Below are positions 5,569-12,516 of a stretch of DNA of 19,789 bases, piece after piece. Numbering within the stretch: position 1 is the stretch's first letter; the number at the start of each line of letters is the position of its first letter. The position numbers were made by a program, and so were the translations under genes. This stretch comes from Pseudomonadota bacterium (GTDB taxonomy: Bacteria; Pseudomonadota; Gammaproteobacteria; Acidithiobacillales; Acidithiobacillaceae), in assembly GCA_021840785.1 (NCBI GenBank), contig JAKBXD010000013.1, positions 1 to 19,789 of the forward strand. Direction: 5' to 3'. The notes below the pieces were generated by a model. That model made no database searches. It was not told the origin of the DNA and was given only the letters and a program-made list of their open reading frames with translations.

Positions 5569-5598
5569 TTGACGTTTTGCCATGGCCTGGGCCATCAT
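5569..5598 (+). promoter_or_regulatory. Possible sigma-70 promoter and operator of the pdh operon
   Basis: TTGACG (5569-5574) and CATCAT (5593-5598, 4 of 6) are separated by 18 bp. The palindrome ATGGCC-TG-GGCCAT (5582-5595) fills the spacer and overlaps the -10, a place where a repressor could block RNA polymerase. It does not resemble the E. coli PdhR site (ATTGGT-N3-ACCAAT). Confidence 0.45.
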
Positions 5599-5674
5599 TC
5601 CCAAAACTTTGATCTCAATATTCACTCGCGACCTGCATCCCAGCCGATGAGGTCCATTTTTTGCTTGGAGGACC

Positions 5675-6661
5675 ATGGACGCCACGGACCAGAAGCGCCT
5701 GTTGCGTGAAATGCTTTTTGCCCGCCGTTTCGAGGAACGTTGCGCGGAAGCCTATCACGAACGCCAGATCGGCGGTTTTTTGCATCTTTATCCTGGTCAG
5801 GAAGCCTGTGCCATCGGTGTGCTGGAAAAGGCCCGCACTGGTTCGGACTATGTGGTGACCGGTTATCGCGACCACATTCATGCACTGAAGTCGGGGATGG
5901 ATCCCAAGGTGTTGATGGCAGAGCTCTTTGGCAAGGAAACGGGCTGCTCCAAGGGCCGTGGTGGCTCCATGCATCTCTTTGATCCTGATGTGCACTTCAT
6001 GGGTGGCTACGCGCTGGTCGGTGGGCCCTTTCCGCTAGCCGCTGGTTTCGCTAAGGCGATCCAGTTGCGTGGCAGCGATGAAATCTCCATCTGTTTCCTG
6101 GGTGATGGTGCCAACAATCAGGGTACTTTCCATGAGACCATGAACATGGCGAGCCTGTGGAATCTGCCGGTGCTCTTTATCTGCGAAAACAATCTGTATG
6201 GCATCGGTACCGCCATCGAACGTTCGACGGTGGAAATTAATCAATACAAGCGTGTGGTCTCTTATGGCATGGAGGCGGCGCAGTGCGACGGTCAGGATAT
6301 CGATGTGGTCATGGCCCACGCCGAAAAGGCGGTGCAGCATGTGCGTGAAAAGCGTAAGCCCTACTTTCTGGAATTGATGACCTACCGTCTGCGCGGTCAC
6401 TCCATGTCAGATTCCGGTGCTTACCGCTCCAAAGAAGAGGTGGAAGAATGGGCACTGCGCGATCCTATTGGTATTTATAAACGTCGCCTGATAGAGGCCG
6501 GGGTGCTCAGCGAGGATATGTTCCACGCCATGGACGCGGCCATTCAGGACGAAATCGAGAACGAGATCGTGCGTTTTGCCACCGAGAGTCCGGAGCCGCG
6601 CGTCGAGGACGTTGCCCGTTATGTGTATACAGAAGGAGGCAAGCAGCCATGGCTGAAATGA
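5675..6661 (+). CDS. pdhA: Pyruvate dehydrogenase E1 component, alpha subunit
   Basis: A 328-residue subunit of the heterotetrameric (alpha2beta2) type of PDH E1. That type carries out thiamine-diphosphate-dependent decarboxylation of pyruvate and acetylates the lipoyl groups of E2. The ThDP/Mg motif runs from GDGANNQG (143-150) to ENN (171-173). Other family blocks are 'FLHLYPGQEACAIG' (35-48), 'GYRDHIHAL' (63-71), 'GRGGSMH' (94-100) and the loop 'YRLRGHSMSDSGAYRS' (237-252). The ATG at 5675 has GGAGG (5667-5671) only 3 nt upstream, a short spacing. It overlaps pdhB by 13 nt, so the two subunits are translationally coupled. The usual alternative, the acetoin or branched-chain enzyme, cannot be excluded by motif, but the E2-E3 partner and the citrate synthase nearby favour PDH. 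Confidence 0.93.
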   Translation: MDATDQKRLLREMLFARRFEERCAEAYHERQIGGFLHLYPGQEACAIGVLEKARTGSDYVVTGYRDHIHALKSGMDPKVLMAELFGKETGCSKGRGGSMHLFDPDVHFMGGYALVGGPFPLAAGFAKAIQLRGSDEISICFLGDGANNQGTFHETMNMASLWNLPVLFICENNLYGIGTAIERSTVEINQYKRVVSYGMEAAQCDGQDIDVVMAHAEKAVQHVREKRKPYFLELMTYRLRGHSMSDSGAYRSKEEVEEWALRDPIGIYKRRLIEAGVLSEDMFHAMDAAIQDEIENEIVRFATESPEPRVEDVARYVYTEGGKQPWLK

Positions 6662-7629
6662 TGTATTGGCAGGGTATTCTGCGCGCCCACGATGAGGAAA
6701 TGGCGCGGGACCCGCTGGTCTTTGCCATGGGTGAGGATATTGGCGTCGCTGGCGGCACCTACAAGGCGACCAGCGGTCTCTTCGCCAAGTACGGCGAGCA
6801 GCGGGTAGTCGATACCCCCATCTCCGAAAACAGCTACACGGGCATCGGTGTCGGTGCGGCCATGATCGGGGCCCGTCCCATCGTCGAAATTATGAGCGTC
6901 AATTTCGCCTGGCTCGCCATGGATCAGCTCATGAACAACGCCGCGAAAATCCATTACATGTCCGGTGGTCGTATCCGCTGTCCCTTTGTGATGCGGGTGC
7001 CGGGCGGCACGGCACATCAGTTGGGTGCCCAGCATTCGGCGCGCATGGAGAAAGTCTTCATGGGTATTTCCGGCCTGCGGGTGGTGACCCCGGCAACGCC
7101 GCGCGACGCCTACGGCCTGCTGAAAAGCGCCGTGCGTTGCGATGATCCGGTGGTGATCATTGAGCACGAAAGTATGTACAACCTCAAGGGCGAGATACCG
7201 GATACGGAGTTCTTCACCCCGCTGGAAGGGGTGGAAGTGATGCGGCCCGGTAAAGATGTCAGCATTTTTGCCTACAACATCAGCGTGCATTGGGCGCTGG
7301 AGGCAGCACAGCAACTGGCGCAGGAACATGGTATTGATGCCGAGGTCATCGATCTGCGGGCACTCAAGCCCATGGATCGGGCTGGTATCGCGGCCAGCGT
7401 ACACAAGACGCATCGCGCCATTATTGTCGAAGAAGACGAGGCGCCTGTAGGCGTAGGTTCTGAGGTGATCGCAATCATCAACGAGGAATGTTTTTTCGAT
7501 CTCGATGCTGCACCCGTGCGAGTGCATGCCCTGGATGTGCCCATTCCTTATAATCGTCGCTTGGAAAAAGCGGCGATTCCCAATGCCGGGGATGTGGTCG
7601 CCGCTGTGCGGAAAATGCTGGGTCGGTAG
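6649..7629 (+). CDS. pdhB: Pyruvate dehydrogenase E1 component, beta subunit
   Basis: A 326-residue transketolase-type beta subunit completing the E1 active site. It shows 'VFAMGEDIGVAGG' (24-36), 'RVVDTPISE' with the ThDP-activating Glu60, and 'GGTAHQLGAQHS' in the middle. The C-terminal transketolase domain runs through 'AQQLAQEHGIDAEVIDLRALKPMD'. The ATG at 6649 lies inside the end of pdhA, with AAGGAGG (6633-6639) 9 nt upstream. The next gene starts 104 bp later, after a stem-loop. Substrate assignment (pyruvate rather than a branched-chain 2-oxo acid or acetoin) rests on context. Confidence 0.93.
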   Translation: MAEMMYWQGILRAHDEEMARDPLVFAMGEDIGVAGGTYKATSGLFAKYGEQRVVDTPISENSYTGIGVGAAMIGARPIVEIMSVNFAWLAMDQLMNNAAKIHYMSGGRIRCPFVMRVPGGTAHQLGAQHSARMEKVFMGISGLRVVTPATPRDAYGLLKSAVRCDDPVVIIEHESMYNLKGEIPDTEFFTPLEGVEVMRPGKDVSIFAYNISVHWALEAAQQLAQEHGIDAEVIDLRALKPMDRAGIAASVHKTHRAIIVEEDEAPVGVGSEVIAIINEECFFDLDAAPVRVHALDVPIPYNRRLEKAAIPNAGDVVAAVRKMLGR

Positions 7630-7661
7630 TAGTATCCGGCGACCTGTTCTGGTGGTTGGTT

Positions 7662-7695
7662 GATCGTGGCTCGTTCGGCGAACGGCGACACGATC
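7662..7695 (+). repeat. Nested hairpin in the pdhB to E2-E3 spacer
   Basis: Outer stem GATCGTG (7662-7668) / CACGATC (7689-7695); inner stem CGTTC (7672-7676) / GAACG (7680-7684) with a GGC loop. The 104-bp spacer is otherwise unremarkable and has no T-run, so the element is more likely an mRNA-processing or stability structure that sets E1 to E2-E3 stoichiometry than a terminator. Confidence 0.5.
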
Positions 7696-7733
7696 TCCTT
7701 CTCGATCTCGATTTGAATGAATAATGGTGAAAC

Positions 7734-10670
7734 ATGGCCGAACCTTACGTCATCAAGATGCCGCAACTTACTGACACCATGACGGAGGGTGTGCTCGTTT
7801 CCTGGGAGAAGGCCGTGGGCGCACGGGTGGAGCGCGGCGATGTGGTGGCGACGATAGAAACGGATAAAGCCATTATGGATGTGGAGGTGTTCCGCTCGGG
7901 TTATCTGGCCGGGCCTCTGGCCGAGGCCGACAGTGTCCTCCCGGTGGGCGAGGCTATCGGCTACATCACCGATAGTGCGGCGGCGACGGTAGTGGCGCCT
8001 GCTGCTGCCGGCACACCAGAGCCGGCGCCCGCCGCGGTATCCCTCCCTGAGGGCTATGCGGTGAAAATGCCGCAGCTCTCCGATACCATGACCGAGGGCG
8101 TGCTGGTGTCCTGGGAAAAATCTCTGGGTGACAAAATCCAGCGTGGGGATGTGGTGGCGACGGTGGAAACGGACAAGGCCATCATGGATGTGGAGGTTTT
8201 TCGTGAAGGTTACCTTTCCGGTCCGTTGGTGGCGGCGGATGCGGTAGTGCCGGTAGGCGAACCTATCGCTTGGCTGGTGGCATCGCCGGAGCAGGTGCAG
8301 CGCGACAGCGCGGCAGCCGGCACCGGTACGGCGGGCAAAGTCAGTTCCGTGCATGGCTCCGCAACGCCCGTGATCGCCACCATGCCTGCTCTGGTGTCGG
8401 GCACGCATCCGGCCCCGCGCCCGCAGCAGGGCGCGGCCAGCCCCTTCGCTCGGCAGTTGGCGGGTCAGCAGGGGGTGGATCTCAACAGGCTGCGTGGCAG
8501 CGGTCCAGCCGGCGTGATTATCGCCGCCGACGTCCTCGCGGCTGGCGGCGATACGGCACCAGCCGCATCCACCCGTCCCAGTGAGCCTGCTGTGCCCGGC
8601 AACGGCCGCGCCATGACGGCCATCGAAAGAGCCATCAGTCAGGCGATGGTTGCCTCCCTGAGTATCCCGGTTTTTCATGTCACGGTGCGGGCCAGGCCCG
8701 AGGCCTTGATCCGCGCGGCCAAGGCACACCAGATTTCCGTCACTGTGGCTATCGCCAAGGCCGCTTCACAGGCGCTAGGCAAGCATCCCTTGGTGAACGC
8801 CGCCTATCAGCCCACGGATAAAATTGTCGAACGTGGCCAGCATGACATCGGTATTGCCGCGACCACGGAAGATGGCGGGTTGGTGGTGCCGGTGCTACGT
8901 GGGGTAGAAGGCAAGGGTTTTGATCAGTTGCAAGCAGAATGGACCCCGCTGCTGGAGAAGGCGCGCAAACGTCGTCTCAGCCCGTCCGAATACACCCATC
9001 CCACCTTCACTATCTCCAACATGGGCATGTATGGCATCGCCCAGTTCGATGCGATCGTCACTCCGGGCACGTCGGCCATCATTGCTATTGCCGGCAACGG
9101 CCCCGAAGGTATGCCCATCACCATTACTGCGGATCATCGGGTGGTGAACGGCGCCGAGGCGGCCCTGTTTCTCAAAGATCTGAAACAGGCGATCGAGCAT
9201 CCGGAGGCTTGGCTGGCCAGCACGGGGCCGGTGATTCCTGAAGGGAATTATGATGTGCAGGTGTTGGTCATCGGTGCGGGCCCTGGTGGTGAAGACTGTG
9301 CCCGCGAGTTGGTGGAGAACGGTGTCAAGACCGCAATGGTTAACAACGCGCCTTTGCCTGGTGGCGAATGTCTCTGGCGCGGCTGTATCCCCTCCAAAGC
9401 TTGGCGCGCCGCCGCAGACCATATCCGAGATCGTGAGCATGATGCCGCCATGGGCCTTAGCTTTGGCAAGCCCAGTTTGGATTGGGTGCGACTGGAGCAG
9501 CATCGCCGTGGTATTCTCCAGACGCGCGGGGAAATGGCCCTAAAAACCGATCAGGGCATGAAGATTCAGGTACTGGAAGGCTACGCCCGCTTCACCGGCG
9601 ATCATAGTGTCGAGATCAGCGGTAAAGATGCGCGAACCCTGACTTTTGGCGCTTGTGTCATCGCTACGGGTGCTCCGGCCTTTGTGCCGCCGATTCCCGG
9701 TATTCAGGAAGCGTTAAAAAATGGCGCCGCCGTGACTTCTGATACGGTCTGGGACTTGAAGCAGCCCCCCAAACGCCTCTGCGTCATCGGTGCGGGAGCC
9801 ATCGGCATGGAAATGGCGCAGATGTTCCATGACTTTGGCGCCGAAGTGCGGGTGTTGGAAGCCTTGCCGCGGCCGGTGGCGGAGATGGAAAAGGAGATCG
9901 CGGAACAGTTGATGAAGGCCATCGCCCACAACAGTCCGCGCCTGCAGGTGTTGACCGACGTCAAAGTGGCGGGTGTCACAGGGCAGGTCGGTCAGTTAGC
10001 CGTTCGATATCAGATCGGTGAAGAGGCAGCGACTTACAACTGTGATTTGCTGCTGGTGGCGACCGGCAAGCGTCCGGATACCAGTGGTCTGAACCTTGCG
10101 GCGGCCGGCGTAACCCTCGGTGAGCGGGCTGCCATCGCTACGGATGCGACTGGGCGTAGCAATGTACCCCATATTTATGCTGTGGGTGACGTAATTGGCG
10201 GTTACATGCTGGCCCACACGGCGAGTCAACAGGGGCGAGTTGCGGCGGCCAATTTGCTGGGCCACAACAGCGTTCGCTACGATGCGGCGAAGGACTGCGG
10301 TGTGACTTTCACCCGACCGCAATGCGCCTTTGTCGGTTTGTCCCTGGAGCAGGCGAAGGCCGCTGGTATTGGCGCCGTCGAGGTCAAGGTGCCGATGAGC
10401 ATCGATGCCAAGGCGATGATGACCGGTGAGACGGATGGTCTGATCAAAATGGTCGCCGACAAGGTGAGTCATCGCATCGTTGGTGTACACTTCCTGGCCG
10501 ATCATGCGGATACCCTGGTGGGCGAGGCGGTGCTGATGGTGAGCGCTGGTCTGACGCTGGAGCAGGTGGCCGAAGCCATTCATCCGCATCCAACGCAGAC
10601 TGAACTCTTCGGCGAAATGGCACGGCGTCTGTTATCCCGTCTGCGCCGCTCCGTCAAGGCAGGTGGTTGA
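7734..10670 (+). CDS. Fused pyruvate dehydrogenase E2-E3 (dihydrolipoyl acetyltransferase / dihydrolipoyl dehydrogenase)
   Basis: One 978-residue frame holds two complete enzymes. The E2 part has two lipoyl domains (about 4-79 and 107-182) with lipoyl-lysines Lys45 and Lys148 in identical ETDKAIMDVEVF contexts. Ala/Pro-rich linkers, a peripheral-subunit-binding domain (about 236-269, 'ASPFARQLAGQQGVDLNRLRGSGPAG') and the acyltransferase core (about 292-495) follow. The E3 part (about 505-978) has the FAD motif GAGPGG (514-519), the redox disulfide Cys546/Cys551 in GGECLWRGCIPSK, the NAD motif GAGAIG (686-691) and the catalytic pair His952/Glu957 in HPTQTE. The E2 catalytic motif reads DHRVVNG (His468, Asn472) where most E2s have HxxxDG. 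The start at 7734 has only a weak GGTGA upstream. E2 and E3 are normally separate chains. Confidence 0.93.
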   Translation: MAEPYVIKMPQLTDTMTEGVLVSWEKAVGARVERGDVVATIETDKAIMDVEVFRSGYLAGPLAEADSVLPVGEAIGYITDSAAATVVAPAAAGTPEPAPAAVSLPEGYAVKMPQLSDTMTEGVLVSWEKSLGDKIQRGDVVATVETDKAIMDVEVFREGYLSGPLVAADAVVPVGEPIAWLVASPEQVQRDSAAAGTGTAGKVSSVHGSATPVIATMPALVSGTHPAPRPQQGAASPFARQLAGQQGVDLNRLRGSGPAGVIIAADVLAAGGDTAPAASTRPSEPAVPGNGRAMTAIERAISQAMVASLSIPVFHVTVRARPEALIRAAKAHQISVTVAIAKAASQALGKHPLVNAAYQPTDKIVERGQHDIGIAATTEDGGLVVPVLRGVEGKGFDQLQAEWTPLLEKARKRRLSPSEYTHPTFTISNMGMYGIAQFDAIVTPGTSAIIAIAGNGPEGMPITITADHRVVNGAEAALFLKDLKQAIEHPEAWLASTGPVIPEGNYDVQVLVIGAGPGGEDCARELVENGVKTAMVNNAPLPGGECLWRGCIPSKAWRAAADHIRDREHDAAMGLSFGKPSLDWVRLEQHRRGILQTRGEMALKTDQGMKIQVLEGYARFTGDHSVEISGKDARTLTFGACVIATGAPAFVPPIPGIQEALKNGAAVTSDTVWDLKQPPKRLCVIGAGAIGMEMAQMFHDFGAEVRVLEALPRPVAEMEKEIAEQLMKAIAHNSPRLQVLTDVKVAGVTGQVGQLAVRYQIGEEAATYNCDLLLVATGKRPDTSGLNLAAAGVTLGERAAIATDATGRSNVPHIYAVGDVIGGYMLAHTASQQGRVAAANLLGHNSVRYDAAKDCGVTFTRPQCAFVGLSLEQAKAAGIGAVEVKVPMSIDAKAMMTGETDGLIKMVADKVSHRIVGVHFLADHADTLVGEAVLMVSAGLTLEQVAEAIHPHPTQTELFGEMARRLLSRLRRSVKAGG
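7743..8279 (+). repeat. Tandem duplication of the lipoyl domain
   Basis: Bases 7743-7970 and 8052-8279 encode two lipoyl domains of about 76 residues, offset by 103 codons. They are highly similar in protein (identical stretches such as DTMTEGVLVSWEK and ETDKAIMDVEVF) but differ at many synonymous sites, so the duplication is old and maintained rather than recent. Confidence 0.85.
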
Positions 10671-10690
10671 TTTGTGGTTGGCAGTGGTAA

Positions 10691-10716
10691 CTGTGCCCCC
10701 GGATATTCCGGCACAG
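10691..10716 (+). terminator. Stem-loop after the pdh operon
   Basis: CTGTGCC (10691-10697) and GGCACAG (10710-10716) form a 7-bp GC-rich stem 20 bp after the stop codon. There is no T-run after it, so termination may be weak or factor-dependent. Confidence 0.4.
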
Positions 10717-10746
10717 GGTGAGTGTCAACGAGGCCTCTGGCGCGGC

Positions 10747-10781
10747 TTGACGTCTGCGCGTAAAAGCGAGCAAAATGCTCG
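10747..10781 (+). promoter_or_regulatory. Probable erpA promoter with overlapping palindrome
   Basis: TTGACG (10747-10752), 18-bp spacer, CAAAAT (10771-10776). The perfect palindrome CGAGCA-AAA-TGCTCG (10767-10781) covers the -10 box, a classic repressor position. E. coli erpA is controlled by the Fe-S regulator IscR, but this palindrome is not an obvious IscR site. Confidence 0.5.
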
Positions 10782-10825
10782 GGTATCCACTGGATGAAGC
10801 GCTGCGGCGCATGGAGTGATGCACG

Positions 10826-11197
10826 ATGAGCACAGCAACCGAAACAATGACCAATCTGGATTCCATTCCTCCGCTTATGACCCTGACACAAAATGCAGCG
10901 GACAAGATTGCTTCGTTGGTCGAAGAAGAAGGTACTGAAGGTTTGAAGCTGCGTGTCTTTGTGACGGGTGGCGGTTGTTCCGGCTTTCAGTACGGTTTTA
11001 CTTTCGATGAGAATATGAATGAAGGCGATACGGAAGTGCAGCAATTTGGCGTGAGCCTGCTGATTGATCCCATGAGCTACCAGTATCTGGTAGGTGCAGA
11101 GATTGACTACAGCGAGGGACTGGAAGGTGCGCAGTTCGTCATTAAAAACCCCAACGCGACAACGACCTGTGGTTGTGGGTCTTCTTTCTCGGCTTGA
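10826..11197 (+). CDS. erpA: A-type iron-sulfur carrier protein ErpA
   Basis: A 123-residue A-type carrier that takes Fe-S clusters from the scaffold and inserts them into apo-enzymes. The three cluster-binding cysteines are Cys51 ([11 protein letters not shown]) and Cys115/Cys117 ([11 protein letters not shown]). The sequence follows E. coli ErpA closely through '[31 protein letters not shown]', favouring ErpA over IscA or SufA. The N terminus is about nine residues longer than E. coli's; GGAG (10813-10816) supports the ATG at 10826, while ATG 10847 is an alternative. It has its own promoter and a strong terminator, hence is monocistronic. In many betaproteobacteria erpA sits between rpsI and argC; here it lies about 8 kb away from them. 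Confidence 0.95.
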   Translation: MSTATETMTNLDSIPPLMTLTQNAADKIASLVEEEGTEGLKLRVFVTGGGCSGFQYGFTFDENMNEGDTEVQQFGVSLLIDPMSYQYLVGAEIDYSEGLEGAQFVIKNPNATTTCGCGSSFSA

Positions 11198-11225
11198 TTG
11201 CCGGATATGGGTACTGATGTGCCCC

Positions 11226-11256
11226 AAGGGGAGGCCGATGGCCTCCCCTTTATTTT
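11226..11256 (+). terminator. Intrinsic terminator after erpA
   Basis: AAGGGGAGGCC (11226-11236), GAT loop, GGCCTCCCCTT (11240-11250), then TATTTT (11251-11256). The 11-bp perfect stem with a U-rich tail is very strong. It separates erpA from gltA. Confidence 0.93.
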
Positions 11257-11343
11257 ACGGGCAGGTTATGATGATCGGGTGATCCGTGGTCTGGAGGCCT
11301 TTGTTGAGGATGCCCTCCGTCCGAATGATAAAAGGAGTTCTGT

Positions 11344-12516
11344 ATGGCGGAGCCAAACTTTACGCCAGGTCTGGAGGGAGTGGCTGCAACTCATTCCAGC
11401 ATCTCCAATATTGATGGAGTCGCTGGTTTACTGAGTTACCGTGGTTTTGCCATTGCGGATTTGGTGGCGCATAGCAGTTTTGAGGAAGTCGCGCTCTTGT
11501 TGCTGGACGGCGTTCTGCCGAGCGCGGCCGGTTTGGGAGAATTTGATCGCGGGCTGCGTACCCATCGCCAAGTCAAATACAATGTCCGGGAAATCATGAA
11601 GTTTATGCCGGTGACCGGGCATCCCATGGATATGCTGCACTGTGCGGTGGCTAGCCTGGGCATGTTTTACCCACAGCAGGAGCTCTCCGACGCTGAGCGC
11701 GAAAATACGCTCCATCTGGATGCGATGGCGATGCGGATCATCGCCCGCATGCCGACCATTGTGGCCATGTGGGAGCAGATGCGCTTTGGTAATGATCCCA
11801 TTCCACCGCGTCCAGACCTTGGTCATGCAGCTAACTTTCTGTATATGATCTCGGGCCGGGAGCCGGACCCGGCCTTTGCCAAAATTCTCGACACCTGCCT
11901 GATTCTGCACGCCGAGCACACCATCAATGCCAGTACCTTCTCCGTGCTGGTGACCAGCTCTACCCTCACTAACCCCTACCACGTTATCGGTGGGGCGATT
12001 GGGACACTGGCTGGCCCGCTGCACGGCGGTGCCAATCAGAAGGTGATAGAAATGCTGGAAGAAATCGGTTCTGTCCAGCGGGTAGGCGCCTATCTCGATG
12101 AGAGGATGGCTAACAAGGATAAAATCTGGGGCTTCGGGCACCGTGTCTACAAGACCCGTGATCCGCGTGCGGCGATTCTCAAGGATACGATGGAAGAGCT
12201 GGCCAGTCACGGTCATCTGCGTCACAGTCGCCTTTTTGAAATCGCCATAGAGATGGAACGCCAGGCTACGGAGCGACTCGGCCCCAAGGGCATCCATGCC
12301 AATGTGGATTTTTACTCGGGCGTGCTGTATCACGAGATGGGCATCAAGGCGGACCTTTTTACGCCCATTTTTGCTATGGCGCGTTCTGCGGGTTGGCTGG
12401 CCCATTGGCGGGAGCAGTTGGCGGACAACCGGATTTTCCGGCCTACACAGGTGTATACAGGGGAACAGAGTCAACACTATGTGCCTGTGGCAGAGCGGTC
12501 TAGGAAAAACGTATGA
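11344..12516 (+). CDS. gltA: Citrate synthase
   Basis: A 390-residue enzyme condensing acetyl-CoA and oxaloacetate. The active-site residues are in place: His192 (LHAEHTINAST), His227 (GPLHGGANQK), His266 (GFGHRVYKTRDPRA) and Asp322 (NVDFYSGVLYHEMG). The length is that of the short, dimeric type shared with 2-methylcitrate synthases and archaeal enzymes, rather than the roughly 430-residue NADH-regulated E. coli type. 2-Methylcitrate synthase is therefore a formal alternative, but no prp genes are nearby. AAAGGAG (11331-11337) precedes the ATG. The last four bases (ATGA) are shared with gshA, so glutathione-gene translation is coupled to it. No convincing promoter was found in the 87 bp after the upstream terminator; TATGAT (11267-11272) is a possible -10. 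Confidence 0.93.
   Translation: MAEPNFTPGLEGVAATHSSISNIDGVAGLLSYRGFAIADLVAHSSFEEVALLLLDGVLPSAAGLGEFDRGLRTHRQVKYNVREIMKFMPVTGHPMDMLHCAVASLGMFYPQQELSDAERENTLHLDAMAMRIIARMPTIVAMWEQMRFGNDPIPPRPDLGHAANFLYMISGREPDPAFAKILDTCLILHAEHTINASTFSVLVTSSTLTNPYHVIGGAIGTLAGPLHGGANQKVIEMLEEIGSVQRVGAYLDERMANKDKIWGFGHRVYKTRDPRAAILKDTMEELASHGHLRHSRLFEIAIEMERQATERLGPKGIHANVDFYSGVLYHEMGIKADLFTPIFAMARSAGWLAHWREQLADNRIFRPTQVYTGEQSQHYVPVAERSRKNV

Larger units (their letters stand above)
5187..5674. other. 488-bp gene-free region between porin and pdhA
   Basis: No convincing gene on either strand. In order it contains the porin stem-loop and terminator (5205-5268), a short inverted repeat GGCAA-TTG-TTGCC (5312-5324), an exact sigma-54 promoter match (5367-5382), a TATACT box (5407-5412), a CU-rich stretch (5419-5427), a strong terminator (5438-5463), an imperfect GC hairpin (about 5523-5545), a putative sigma-70 promoter with a palindrome (5569-5598) and the pdhA Shine-Dalgarno (5667-5671). 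Confidence 0.7.

Noticed and set aside
5378..5572. 64-codon + strand ORF in the gene-free region before pdhA
   Set aside because: It crosses the strong terminator at 5438-5463, lacks a ribosome-binding site and has no protein-like pattern.
6619..7527. Minus-strand open frame of 302 codons opposite pdhB
   Set aside because: Shadow of pdhB; no family features. The same applies to long antisense frames at 11428-12477, 14694-15620 and 13985-14848.
7548..8729. Long minus-strand open frame (393 codons) opposite pdhB and the E2-E3 gene
   Set aside because: It is opposite well-conserved coding sequence, is rich in His/Arg as expected of an antisense shadow in G+C-rich DNA, and matches no family.
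11226..11343. A clear sigma-70 promoter for gltA between its start and the erpA terminator
   Set aside because: TATGAT at 11267 lacks any acceptable -35 at normal spacing, so it was not listed as a promoter feature.
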